Below, piece by piece: positions 1 to 7,698 of a stretch of 27,498 bases of DNA. Made by a program: the position numbers and the translations under genes. Under the pieces are notes generated by a model. That model ran no database searches. It was not told the origin of the DNA and saw only the letters and a program-made list of their open reading frames with translations. The stretch comes from CANJDH01 sp964443245 (GTDB taxonomy: Bacteria; Pseudomonadota; Gammaproteobacteria; Burkholderiales; JAEUOS01), in contig CAYUEG010000043.1 of the NCBI GenBank assembly GCA_964443245.1, positions 1 to 27,498 on the forward strand, written 5' to 3'. Position 1 is the stretch's first letter; every line of letters starts with the position of its first letter.

Positions 1-1
1 C

Positions 2-436
2 GGGGGCGGCATGGTGTCGACCGCCCCCGACTACCTGCGCTTCACGCAGATGCTGGAGGCGGGAGGCAGAGCGGGCGGCAAGAACGCCGACGGCCCTCGC
101 CTGCTGTCACGCAAGAGCATCGCCCTGATGACGGCCAACCACCTGCCCCCGGGGGTGGCGTATGCACCGGCCACGGCGGCGCAGTTCGAGGAATCGGCGC
201 CGATGCCGCAATACGGCCAGGGCTTCGGCCTGGGCTTTTGCGTACGCACCGAAATCGGCCGCAACCCGGTGCCCGGTTCACCCGGCGAGTTCTACTGGTC
301 CGGCGTGCATGGCACCTACTTCTGGATCGACCCCGCTGAAGAGCTGATCGGCATCCTGATGACCTGCGCACCGGACGTGCGGCGCCACTATCGCGCCCTG
401 ATGCGCCAGCTTACCTATCAGGCGCTGGCCGATTGA
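2..436 (+). CDS. Serine beta-lactamase-like hydrolase, C-terminal fragment (5' cut by window edge)
   Basis: The frame is open from base 2 (GGG-MVSTAPDYLRF) to TGA at 434-436, so this is the last 144 codons of a longer gene. The visible motifs are those of the PF00144 beta-lactamase/esterase (EstB-like) family: a glycine-rich turn leading into STAPDYLRFTQML, LLSRKSIALMTANHLP, GFGLGFCVR, and the final strands SGVHGTYFWIDP..ELIGILM. HGT in that segment occupies the place of the KTG/HxG box. The catalytic SxxK and YxN motifs would lie upstream of the window. Members hydrolyse esters or beta-lactam-like amides, and the true substrate cannot be read from this part. A hydroxyacid dehydrogenase follows 40 bp downstream on the same strand, so the two may be co-transcribed. 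Confidence 0.85.
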   Translation, partial: GGGMVSTAPDYLRFTQMLEAGGRAGGKNADGPRLLSRKSIALMTANHLPPGVAYAPATAAQFEESAPMPQYGQGFGLGFCVRTEIGRNPVPGSPGEFYWSGVHGTYFWIDPAEELIGILMTCAPDVRRHYRALMRQLTYQALAD

Positions 437-476
437 GCCGGACGCGGTCGACCGCATTCAACCCGGAAAGCCCTCC

Positions 477-1469
477 ATGCAACGTATCTTCCTGACCCAT
501 CCGCCCGAAGCACTCGAAAAATACTACGGCGCCAAAGCCCTGGCGCGGCTGCGCAGCCTGGCCGAGGTCAGGCTCAACCCGCTCGGGCGCGAGCTCAGCA
601 TGGCGGAACTGGCCGAAGCCGCGCAGGACTGCGTGCTGATCATCTCGTACCGCCAGACCCCCGGGCCTGCCGAGTTGTTCCCGCGCATGCCGAACCTGGT
701 GGCGTTCTCGCGCTGCGCCATCGACATTCGCAACATTGATGTGCCCGCTGCAAGCGCCCAGGGCATTCTGGTCACGCAGGCCAGTGCCGGCTTCATTACG
801 TCGGTAAGCGAATGGACCATCGGGGCGATGATCGACCTGGCGCGCAACATCACAGCTTCCACCGAGGTCTACCATGCCGGCAACGTGCCGGTTGCGCCGA
901 TGGGGCGCGAGTTGCGCGGCTCGACCCTGGGCCTGATCGGCTTCGGGCAGATCAGCCGCACCTTGAGCAGGCTGGCTCTCGCCTTCGGCATGCGCGTACT
1001 GGCCTGTGACCCCTACGCCAAGGTGGACGATCCGGCGATACTGCAAACAGATCTCAACACCGTATTGCGTGAGGGTGACTTCGTCGTGTGCCTGGCCGTC
1101 GCCACCGAAGAAACCGAGAACCTGATGAACGACGCGGCTTTTGCGCAGATGAAGCCGGGGGCGCTGTTCATCAACCCTTCGCGCGGCAATCTCGTCGACG
1201 AGACCGCCTTGCTGCGCGCACTTGACAGCGGCGCTCTGGCGGGCTGTGCGATGGATGTCGGCCGCGCGCCGGACCAGATGCCGACACCCGCGCTGGCGCG
1301 CCACCCGAAAATCATCGCCACGCCGCATCTGGCCGGTCTCACACCGGCCGCGATCGAGCACCAGGCGCTGGAAACCGTGGCGCAGGCCGCCGAGATCCTG
1401 CAGGGGCGCGTCCCGGCGGGTGCGGTGAATGCGGCAGCGGCGACACGGCTGACTCGCCTGCGCTCGTGA
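477..1469 (+). CDS. D-2-hydroxyacid dehydrogenase family protein with an altered active site
   Basis: This 330-residue protein has the length and layout of NAD(P)-dependent D-isomer 2-hydroxyacid dehydrogenases, which interconvert 2-oxo acids and D-2-hydroxy acids in the cytoplasm. The nucleotide-binding loop is G155-F-G157-Q-I-S160, with Ser in place of the third glycine. The catalytic Arg is R236 in NPSRGNLVDE and the catalytic His is H284 in ATPHLAG. The Glu normally found in the DVFxxEP motif is absent: the segment reads D260-V-G-R-A264-P, so Ala sits where Glu would pair with His. This may be a subfamily trait rather than decay, because the rest of the fold is intact. ATG 477 follows a weak GGAAAG. 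Substrate unknown. Confidence 0.88.
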   Translation: MQRIFLTHPPEALEKYYGAKALARLRSLAEVRLNPLGRELSMAELAEAAQDCVLIISYRQTPGPAELFPRMPNLVAFSRCAIDIRNIDVPAASAQGILVTQASAGFITSVSEWTIGAMIDLARNITASTEVYHAGNVPVAPMGRELRGSTLGLIGFGQISRTLSRLALAFGMRVLACDPYAKVDDPAILQTDLNTVLREGDFVVCLAVATEETENLMNDAAFAQMKPGALFINPSRGNLVDETALLRALDSGALAGCAMDVGRAPDQMPTPALARHPKIIATPHLAGLTPAAIEHQALETVAQAAEILQGRVPAGAVNAAAATRLTRLRS

Positions 1470-1583
1470 GCCACGCACCGTACCCCCTCGAACGCTTCGT
1501 CAAACAGCCTGAACGCCGCAGAGGATGTATGCTTCGGTTAACGTCTGCAAACCGCTTCGCATCCGCCCGACCGCTTCACTGCC

Positions 1584-2510
1584 ATGCCCGCCCTTGATTA
1601 CGGCCGCACCAACCGGCTGGCCACGATCCCCACGACGGTGCTGTTTGCCGACATCGTCGATTCGATCGAGCTTTACGGCCGCCTCGGCAACGAGGCGGCG
1701 CAGGACCTGATCGAACGCTTTTTTGCCGAACTGGGGCTGGTGGTGCGTGACCATCGCGGCCTGGTAATCAAGCGTGTGGGCGATGAACTGATGTGCTCCT
1801 TCTTCACGCCACTGGCCGCTTTTGCAGCGTCACGCGACCTGCAACGTCTCACCGAGACACTCAACGCCGCGCGCGAAGAGCAGATCAAGCTGCGCATCGG
1901 CTTCCATTCGGGCAATGCCGTCAGTGCCGCCGATGACCTGTTTGGCGACACCGTCAACATCGCCTCGCGCGTGGCGGCGGTGGCCAGCGCCGGCCGCATC
2001 CTGACCACCGGACAGACCTTCGCGCAGGTGCCGGCACACGATGCCGGCCTGGTCCGGCCGTGGCGTCGTGAACTGCTCAAGGGCCTGGCCGAACCGATCG
2101 AACTGTATGAAGTACTGTGGGCCGCCGAAGACCCCGAAGTCTCCGTGCAATCGACCTCGCTGGGCAGCTACAAGGCGCCTTCGTTCCACCAGCTGACCCT
2201 GCGCCTGCAGGGACGCACCTATGGCATCGATGCCCAGCGGCCGCTGCTGACGATCGGGCGTCATCCATCGAACAACGTGGCGATCGTCGATGAAGCCGCG
2301 TTCGTCTCCAGCTACCACGCCAAGATCGAATGCCGTGGCGGCCTGTTCGTGATTACCGACACCAGCCTGAACGGCACCTACGTCTCCCTGCGCGGCAGCG
2401 GATTCCTGCGCGTCAAGCTGCCATTCACGCTGGAAGCTGCCGGCGAACTGGTGTTCGGCTATCCGCCCGAACACCCGAACCAGATCAGCGGGCGCTTCGA
2501 AGTGCTGTAG
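1584..2510 (+). CDS. Class III adenylate cyclase fused to a C-terminal FHA domain
   Basis: The 308-residue protein carries a class III cyclase homology domain (about residues 15-180) followed by a forkhead-associated domain (about 200-300). All six cyclase active-site positions are recognisable at the expected spacing: metal-binding D23 (FADIVDS) and D67 (VGDELM), adenine-selecting K63 and D118 (DDLFGDTVN), and transition-state N125 and R129. Catalysis of ATP to cAMP is therefore likely, as a homodimer. The FHA part has G225-R226, S242/S243 with H245, and N263-G264-T265, the standard phosphothreonine-binding set. There is no signal peptide or membrane helix, so it is probably cytosolic and steered by a phosphorylated partner. 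No Ser/Thr kinase lies in this window. The start lacks a clear Shine-Dalgarno. Confidence 0.9.
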   Translation: MPALDYGRTNRLATIPTTVLFADIVDSIELYGRLGNEAAQDLIERFFAELGLVVRDHRGLVIKRVGDELMCSFFTPLAAFAASRDLQRLTETLNAAREEQIKLRIGFHSGNAVSAADDLFGDTVNIASRVAAVASAGRILTTGQTFAQVPAHDAGLVRPWRRELLKGLAEPIELYEVLWAAEDPEVSVQSTSLGSYKAPSFHQLTLRLQGRTYGIDAQRPLLTIGRHPSNNVAIVDEAAFVSSYHAKIECRGGLFVITDTSLNGTYVSLRGSGFLRVKLPFTLEAAGELVFGYPPEHPNQISGRFEVL

Positions 2511-2535
2511 CGCCGCCGGCTGCGTCCGCCACAGC

Positions 2536-2640
2536 CTAGCGTCGGGCTTCCTTCTTGATCTTCTTCGCCTCGCGCTTTTCCTTCAAGGTTTTGGTGGGCT
2601 CCTTCTTCTCGGCTTTCTTGGCATCGCGGGCTTTGGACAT
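2536..2640 (-). CDS. Small lysine-rich basic protein (34 aa)
   Basis: A 34-codon reading frame runs from ATG at 2640 to TAG at 2536-2538, too short for most gene callers. It starts MSKARDAKKAEKK and ends KKIKKEARR; 13 of 34 residues are Lys and 5 are Arg, with interspersed Glu and Ala, so it should form a highly charged helix. A good ribosome-binding site (GAGGAG, 9 nt before ATG) supports translation. The use of AAG/AAA and GCC codons without rare stretches looks like a real gene. It lies alone between the plus-strand cyclase and cupin genes and so has its own transcript. Function is unknown; nucleic-acid or ribosome association is only a guess from the charge. Confidence 0.65.
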   Translation of the reverse strand: MSKARDAKKAEKKEPTKTLKEKREAKKIKKEARR

Positions 2641-2785
2641 GGCAGTACGCTCCTCAGGGTAACAAGCGGTGGGATGCCATTGTGCAGGCCGGCATCAAGC
2701 CCGTATCATGCGCCTGATCGCCATTTCCCGCTGAACCTGCCCGCCAGGGGCGCAGCGCCCGGTGGCACATTCACGGAGCCCTGCC

Positions 2786-3175
2786 ATGCCAAATCCGCGT
2801 TACTTTGTCAGCGAGTCTGACGTCGCGCCGTACAGCCCGGCCAACCATGAAGAGACGGTCAATCGACGCCTGATCGGGCCCGAGACCGTAGGCGCCAAAG
2901 GCATTGAGGTGGTGCTGGGCGTGGTGGGCGGGAAAAGCGGCGGCGCGCTGCCACACATGCACCCGGGCATCGAGCAGGTCTGCTACATGCTGGCCGGACG
3001 GGCCCGGGCCGAAATCGGCGGGCAATCACGTGAACTCGGACCCGGCGACAGCTGCTACTTCCCGGCCGACACCTTCCATACCTTTACCAAGGTGAGCGAT
3101 GAGCCGGTGCGGGTGCTGGTGATCTATACCCCGCCTTACGGCGAGTCGAAAGACAAGGCGATCACGCCCGGCTAA
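2786..3175 (+). CDS. Single-domain cupin protein
   Basis: A 129-residue protein with one cupin beta-barrel. Motif 1 has H57-x-H59-xxx-E63 and motif 2 (GPGDSCYFPADTFHTF) contributes H98, so the usual three-His, one-Glu metal site is complete. Small stand-alone cupins of this sort bind Fe, Mn or Zn and act as dioxygenases, isomerases or ligand-binding proteins; the substrate is not deducible here. ATG 2786 was chosen because GGAG at 2775-2778 sits 7 nt upstream. An in-frame GTG at 2762 would place that ribosome site inside the gene. No signal peptide is present. It converges with the minus-strand membrane protein gene that follows. Confidence 0.82.
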   Translation: MPNPRYFVSESDVAPYSPANHEETVNRRLIGPETVGAKGIEVVLGVVGGKSGGALPHMHPGIEQVCYMLAGRARAEIGGQSRELGPGDSCYFPADTFHTFTKVSDEPVRVLVIYTPPYGESKDKAITPG

Positions 3176-3180
3176 TACGC

Positions 3181-3200
3181 GCCCGGCGCCTGGCCGGGGC
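3181..3200. terminator. Possible hairpin between convergent genes
   Basis: GCCCGGC and GCCGGGGC can pair with one bulge around a short loop, between the stop codons of the cupin gene (plus) and the membrane protein gene (minus). There is no good T tract, so intrinsic termination is uncertain. Confidence 0.3.
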
Positions 3201-3207
3201 ACGTTGC

Positions 3208-3555
3208 CTATTTGTCTCCCGCCTGCGGTTGGGTATCCCCAATCAGGCGCCACTGGCCAGTACACGGATTCATCTTGTACAGGCGGCCATCGACCTCGCG
3301 ATTCTCCCAGCACTGGCGCGGATCCCCCATCAGCTTGCTGGCGCCGGCCAGCCACCACCCGAACAGGATCAGCAACGCCAGGACAGCCAGCACCAGGGCT
3401 GCGCGCAGCAGATCCACCTGCCACGCGGGACGCGCCGGTGCCTCCTCGTCGTGCGCCAGCGGACCCGATGGTCGATGGCCATCCCCGCATGCACCGATCT
3501 CACCTGAATCAGGAGATGCCTCGGAAACCGTTGGTGGGAGCGGCTCTTGGGCCAT
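3208..3555 (-). CDS. Small membrane protein with one transmembrane helix, N-terminus from a dispersed repeat
   Basis: The 115-residue reading frame has an acidic/proline-rich N-terminal half, one strong hydrophobic helix (about residues 49-70, LLRAALVLAVLALLILFGWW) and a short C-terminal part containing CWENREVDGRLYKMNPCTGQW with two cysteines. I do not recognise the family. The first 11 or so codons (MAQEPLPPTVS) lie in a copy of the dispersed repeat described below, and ATG 3555 is only 6 nt after the TAA of the upstream Bug receptor gene, with no Shine-Dalgarno. Translation by coupling is therefore possible. An in-frame GTG at codon 47, just before the helix, is the alternative start. Location is probably the inner membrane; function unknown. 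Confidence 0.6.
   Translation of the reverse strand: MAQEPLPPTVSEASPDSGEIGACGDGHRPSGPLAHDEEAPARPAWQVDLLRAALVLAVLALLILFGWWLAGASKLMGDPRQCWENREVDGRLYKMNPCTGQWRLIGDTQPQAGDK
3522..3554 (-). repeat. Dispersed repeat, copy 1
   Basis: Read on the minus strand this copy contains GAGCCGCTCCCACCAA, shared with copies 3 and 4 and, with changes, copy 2. It begins 10 nt after the stop of the Bug receptor gene and overlaps the start codon of the next gene, whose first residues it encodes. Confidence 0.7.
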
Positions 3556-3561
3556 GCCGGT

Positions 3562-4451
3562 TTACTGCAGCTTGATGCCGGCCGCTGCGATGACTTTCTC
3601 CCAGCGCCCCCGCTCCTCGGCAATCTGCGCACCGAACTGTTCGGGTGTGTTGCCCACCAGGCGCGCACCGGATGCGGCGAAGCGCTGTTGCATCTCCGGA
3701 TCCTTCAGGGCCGCTGCAATTTCGCCACGCAGCCGGTCGATCACTGCCTTCGGCGTTTTCGCCGGCGCGATGATGCCGAACCAGGAGGAAGCCTCGAATC
3801 CCGGCAGCCCCGCTTCACTGATGGTCGGCACACCCGGCAGCTGCGCCATGCGCTCCCTGGCCGCCACCCCGAGAGCCCGCAGGCTGCCCGCCTTGATTTG
3901 CGCCATCACCGTCGGCGGATTGTCGAACAAGGCCGAGGTCTGTCCCGCCAGGGTCGATTGCACTGCTTCGGCGGCGCTCTTGTAGGGCACATGCTGCAGC
4001 TTCAGACCGGCCGCGTGCATGAACAGCTCCATGCCCATGTGGCCGGTGGTGCCATTGCCGGGCGAGCCATAGAAGAGCCCACCCGAGGTACTCTTGGCCA
4101 GCTGCATGAACTCCTTCACATCGCGCGCGGGCACGTCGTTGCGCACCACCAGCACCATCGGCATGTCGGCCACCACGGTCACCGGCGCAAACGCGGTGGC
4201 CGCATCAAACGGCATCTTGGCGTACAGAAACGGATTGATCGTCAGAATGCCGGCAGACGACATCAACAGTGTGTAGCCATCCGGCTCGGCACGGGCGACC
4301 ACGTCCGCACCGACGTTGCCGCCGGCCCCGGTGCGGTTTTCCACCACCACCGGTTGCCCCATGGATTTGCTCAGCCGTTCGGCCACGCTGCGCGCCAGCA
4401 CATCGGCCAGGCCGCCTGCCGCGAACGGCGCAATGATCTTGATCGGACGCG
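3562..4451 (-). CDS. Bug-family (TTT) periplasmic substrate-binding protein, 5' end in scaffold gap
   Basis: The frame is open from the N run to TAA at 3562-3564. The first visible residues, RPIKIIAPFAAGGLADVLAR, are the classic N-terminal strand of Bug receptors (PF03401), and GYTLLMSSAG, PYKSAAEA, GVPTISEAGLPGFEASSW and a PAKTPKAVIDRL segment follow in normal order, so only the signal peptide and a few residues are missing. Bug proteins bind small carboxylates in the periplasm for TctAB-type transporters or as orphan sensors; no TctA/TctB genes are visible. A second, divergent Bug gene lies across the gap. The small membrane protein gene follows 6 nt after the stop. Confidence 0.9.
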
Positions 4452-4551
4452 NNNNNNNNNNNNNNNNNNNNNNNNNNNNNNNNNNNNNNNNNNNNNNNNN
4501 NNNNNNNNNNNNNNNNNNNNNNNNNNNNNNNNNNNNNNNNNNNNNNNNNNN
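4452..4551. other. Scaffold gap (100 N)
   Basis: Exactly 100 N bases, the conventional placeholder for a join of unknown length. Both flanks are near the 5' ends of divergent Bug receptor genes, at homologous positions (RPIKI on the left and RPVKI on the right), so start codons, signal peptides and any divergent promoter are hidden. Confidence 0.95.
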
Positions 4552-5460
4552 GCACAGACCTACCCGACACGCCCCGTCAAGATCGTCGTGCCGTTCGCGG
4601 CAGGCGGCGGTCCGGACGTCGAAACGCGCCGCATGGCGCCCAAGATCGCCGAAGCCCTCGGCGGCACCGTGGTGGTGGAAAACCGCGTCGGCGCTGCCGG
4701 CATCGTGGCCGCAGAAGTGGTATCACAGGCGGCACCGGATGGTTACACCGTGCTCGCCGGTTCGCTCTCGCAGATCGTGCAGAAAATCCTGCAACCGGCC
4801 GCCAAGTTCGATCCACAGACCAGCTTCGTGCCGATCAGCCTCACCAGCTCCAGCACCGCCGTGCTGATTGTGCCGAGCGACTCGCCGATCAAATCGGCCA
4901 AGGAACTGGAGGCCGCCATCCGCGCCAAACCCGGCGCATTCAATTACGGTTCGGGCGGTGTCGGCACGGCAGCCCACATTGCCGGCGCCACGTTTGCCAG
5001 CCTGCAAAAGCTCGAAGCCACCCACATCCCCTACCGCGGATCGGTAGAGCTGATGCCGGCCCTGCTGGGCGGGCAGATCCAGTATGCCTTCCCTGTCGCC
5101 GGCACCGCCGTGCCGCATGTGAAATCCGGCAAGGCGCGGGCGCTGGCCGTCAACAGTGCCAGGCGCCTGACCTCGCTGCCCGACGTGCCCACCATGAAAG
5201 AGCTGTATGGAGATGATCTCTACGTGCAGGAATTCTGGGGCGGGCTGTGGGCACCCGCGGGCACGCCGGCGCCGGTCATCGCCAGACTCTTTGCAGCAAC
5301 CAGGCAGGCGCTCGCCGATCCCGCCCTGCGCACGCAACTGCAGGCCGGCGGTGCCGAGGTGGAACTGTCCAGCTCACCGGAGGACTTCGCACAGTTCATG
5401 AAGTCCGAAGCGGTCAAGTGGGCCAAGCTGATCCAGATCTCCGGCGCCAAGGCGAACTGA
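4552..5460 (+). CDS. Bug-family (TTT) periplasmic substrate-binding protein, 5' end in scaffold gap
   Basis: Open from the gap to TGA at 5458-5460, beginning AQTYPTRPVKIVVPFAAGG, where AQ probably marks the end of the signal peptide. About 302 residues of mature protein are present, which is essentially full length for PF03401. Family hallmarks include VVENRVGAAG, APDGYTVLAG, YGSGGVGTAAHIAG, HIPYRGSVELMPALLGG and LPDVPTMKEL. The ligand is likely a small organic acid. A CaiB/BaiF CoA-transferase starts 50 bp downstream on the same strand, a pairing often met in betaproteobacteria and consistent with uptake and CoA activation of the same acid, although no permease is visible. Confidence 0.9.
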   Translation, partial: AQTYPTRPVKIVVPFAAGGGPDVETRRMAPKIAEALGGTVVVENRVGAAGIVAAEVVSQAAPDGYTVLAGSLSQIVQKILQPAAKFDPQTSFVPISLTSSSTAVLIVPSDSPIKSAKELEAAIRAKPGAFNYGSGGVGTAAHIAGATFASLQKLEATHIPYRGSVELMPALLGGQIQYAFPVAGTAVPHVKSGKARALAVNSARRLTSLPDVPTMKELYGDDLYVQEFWGGLWAPAGTPAPVIARLFAATRQALADPALRTQLQAGGAEVELSSSPEDFAQFMKSEAVKWAKLIQISGAKAN

Positions 5461-5510
5461 CGCCGCCTGTCCCCACTTCACATCAAGTTACTTGCCCGGG
5501 TAATCCGTCC

Positions 5511-6743
5511 ATGAGTCTGAATTCGCTTGCAGGCATCCGCGTCATCGACCTCTCGCATGTGATTGCCGGCCCGACCGCCTCGCATTACCTCGCGCTCGAA
5601 GGGGCCGAGGTGATCAAGGTGGAACACCCGGCCAAGGGAGACGTGCTGCGCAGCAACGCCCGCGAGCAGCTGGACGACGGCATCTCGATCGGCTTCGCCG
5701 CCATCAATGGCGGCAAGCAGTCGCTCGCCATCGACTTGAAGCACGCGCGCTGCCGCGAGTTGCTGTTCGACCTGATTCGCAGCGCCGACGTGTTCATCGA
5801 GAACTTTCGCCCCGGCGCCACCGCCCGCCTGGGCTTCGGCTACGCGGCGGTCAAGGCAGCCAAGCCGGACATCATTTATGCCTCGATCTCCGGCTTCGGC
5901 CAGGAAGGCGCATGGGGGCCGCGCGCCGCCTACGACCACGTGGTGCAGGCGGCCGTCGGCATGACCATGATGCAAGGCGCAGAAGGCGAGGATCCACTCA
6001 AGGTGGGCTTCCCGGTGATCGACTCGGCCACCGGCATGGTGGCGGCGCAAGCGCTGCTGGCAGCCATCATCCGCAAACTGCGTACGGGCGCCGGCGCTTA
6101 CCTCGACATTTCCATGGCGCAAGCCGCATTGCAACTGATGTGGCCCGAAGCGTCGCGCGCCGGCGTCACCGGGCACGATTCGCCGCGCATCGGCAATCGC
6201 GGGTTCTCGGGCAGTCCGGGCGGCGCCACTTTTCGGTGCGCCGATGGCTGGGTCTCCACTGCGGCCAATACCGCCAGGCAGTTCCGCATCTTCTGCGAGG
6301 TAATCGGGGTCACGCATGTCTTGAGCGATGCCAGCTTGCTCGACGTGGCGGCACTGAACGCCGGCGCCGGGTTTGTCGTGGCCACGGACCGGCCCCGGCT
6401 TGAAACCATCCTCAACGAGGCCATGGCGCGCCTTTCTGCCGCAGACGTCGAGGCGCGCCTGGCTGCACGCGATGTCCCCTGCGCGCAACTGGTGACGCTG
6501 GCAGGGTTCATCCGGCGCGCTGCGGCCGGCGGCATGCTGACACTGCCGGCCCGCCGAACCTCTTTCCCGAATGGCACGCTGACGGATTTCGGTGGCGGCT
6601 TCAAGGCGGACCAAATGGCGGGCACCGCCTTGCCCCCGGCTCCGAAGCTCGGCCAGCATACCCGCGCCATCCTCACGCGGCTGGGAATCGACCCGGCCGA
6701 GCTGGACCAGCTGGCGGCCAGCGGCAAGGTGCGGGCCCCGTGA
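5511..6743 (+). CDS. CaiB/BaiF family CoA-transferase
   Basis: A 410-residue family III CoA-transferase, close to the usual 390-410 residues. ATG 5511 begins MSLNSLAGIRVIDLSHVIAGP, the typical N-terminus. Family signatures are GAEVIKVEHPAKGD, FIENFRPGA, KPDIIYASISGFGQEG, and PVIDSATGM, where D171 is the expected catalytic aspartate that forms the acyl-anhydride intermediate. The reaction would be transfer of CoA between acyl-CoA and a free carboxylate in the cytoplasm; donor and acceptor cannot be named from sequence. The earlier in-frame region, which overlaps the Bug receptor, lacks family homology and was not included. It probably shares a transcript with the receptor upstream. Confidence 0.92.
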   Translation: MSLNSLAGIRVIDLSHVIAGPTASHYLALEGAEVIKVEHPAKGDVLRSNAREQLDDGISIGFAAINGGKQSLAIDLKHARCRELLFDLIRSADVFIENFRPGATARLGFGYAAVKAAKPDIIYASISGFGQEGAWGPRAAYDHVVQAAVGMTMMQGAEGEDPLKVGFPVIDSATGMVAAQALLAAIIRKLRTGAGAYLDISMAQAALQLMWPEASRAGVTGHDSPRIGNRGFSGSPGGATFRCADGWVSTAANTARQFRIFCEVIGVTHVLSDASLLDVAALNAGAGFVVATDRPRLETILNEAMARLSAADVEARLAARDVPCAQLVTLAGFIRRAAAGGMLTLPARRTSFPNGTLTDFGGGFKADQMAGTALPPAPKLGQHTRAILTRLGIDPAELDQLAASGKVRAP

Positions 6744-6800
6744 CACCGCGCGGCACGCCCGAAGCCTAACCGAAGGCTGCCGGCGGGAACGCTGTCGCGT

Positions 6801-7535
6801 TCACCCGGTGCGTTCGACCGCAGTACCCTCGGCGCCCTGGCGCGACACCAGTTCCACACTGGAAGAGATCGGCGGCAACATGCCCAGGCGCAACAGCAGT
6901 GCGCGCAGGTTGGGCGCACCGGTCTTGTGCAGAATGCGCTTGATATGCGTGCGCGCCGTGCTGATCGAAATATCCAGCGTTCCGGCTGCATCGGCAACAT
7001 CCGGCACGCGACACAGTTCCCCGGTCAGGCGCTCTTCGGTGGCAGTCAGGCCATTGGCTTCGGCGAAGAATCGCTGGCTGATGCCGTTGCACACGGCCGG
7101 GCGTTCAAACACCAGCGCCACGCCGGTTACCACTTCCCGATGCTTGTCCCACAACGGCACAAAGGCAATGTGGAAGCGGCGCTGCGGCCCCTTGAACACG
7201 TGCCAGTTGCGCCGCCCCTGTGAGGCCTCTTCCACGCACCGTGCCAGTTCCACCTCCTCTTCCGGGGCGTAGGAGCGCAGGTACTTGTCGCTCTGATAGA
7301 CCCCGTCTGCCTCGGCCAGGCTCTGTTTGGCCGCCAGGTTCACGTAGAGGAACTCGCGGTAGCGATTGACGATGGCGATGCCGAATGTCATGTCGTCACA
7401 GAGCGCCGCGAGCATCCCCACCCAGAACTCATAGGAGGGCCCATCCTTTGCTGCAGGGGCGTTTTCTTCCCCTCGATAGGGGTCCGCCGCTTCGGTCAAA
7501 TCCGGCCATTCGGCCTGTGCTGTGTCCTTGAACAT
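6801..7535 (-). CDS. LuxR-type transcriptional regulator with N-terminal PAS-like sensor region
   Basis: A 244-residue protein with a C-terminal LuxR/FixJ helix-turn-helix: LTATEERL at about 163 and the recognition region ISTARTHIKRILHKTGAPN at about 191-209. The N-terminal 150 residues lack the aspartate pocket of a receiver domain. They contain CDDMTFGIAIVNRYREFLYVN and a mixed alpha/beta pattern suggestive of a PAS fold, so it is probably a one-component sensor. ATG 7535 is preferred over the longer frame because a purine-rich GGGAGAGGGC lies just upstream. The 16-bp palindrome at 7654-7669 is 119 bp upstream of this ATG and may be an operator. It follows the giant oxidoreductase gene on the same strand and converges with the CoA-transferase. 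Confidence 0.85.
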   Translation of the reverse strand: MFKDTAQAEWPDLTEAADPYRGEENAPAAKDGPSYEFWVGMLAALCDDMTFGIAIVNRYREFLYVNLAAKQSLAEADGVYQSDKYLRSYAPEEEVELARCVEEASQGRRNWHVFKGPQRRFHIAFVPLWDKHREVVTGVALVFERPAVCNGISQRFFAEANGLTATEERLTGELCRVPDVADAAGTLDISISTARTHIKRILHKTGAPNLRALLLRLGMLPPISSSVELVSRQGAEGTAVERTG

Positions 7536-7653
7536 GCCTGCCCTCTCCCGTCCGTCGTGCAAGGCGCTCCTCCATGGCGCGCCATGGGGTACACGATGCC
7601 GCACGCAGGTCGCCGGCACAATTGACCTCTGGTATGAGTTGCCCATGCGGCGA

Positions 7654-7669
7654 CATGACGTTGGTCATG
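7654..7669 (-). promoter_or_regulatory. 16-bp palindromic operator candidate upstream of the LuxR gene
   Basis: A perfect inverted repeat CATGAC-N4-GTCATG; on the minus strand it reads CATGACCAACGTCATG. It differs at one position from the site at 16291-16306. It lies in the 163-bp space between the giant GMC gene stop and the LuxR-type gene, with a possible -10 (CATACC, 7631-7636) 17 bp downstream. Binding by the LuxR or NarL-type regulators of this region is an inference. Confidence 0.55.
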
Positions 7670-7698
7670 CCGGTTTCACGCCATCCTGATCCTCCCGC

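Noticed and set aside
411..1478. Long minus-strand open frame opposite the hydroxyacid dehydrogenase
   Set aside because: Its translation is Arg/Gln/Gly-rich without domain motifs; it is the antisense shadow of a well-supported high-GC gene.
3547..4551. 5' extension of the second Bug receptor frame leftward across the N gap
   Set aside because: The reading frame is only open through unknown bases; the left part is antisense to the first Bug receptor.
6744..6800. Terminator between the CoA-transferase and LuxR genes
   Set aside because: Only a 5-bp AGCCT/AGGCT stem with no T run; too weak to call.
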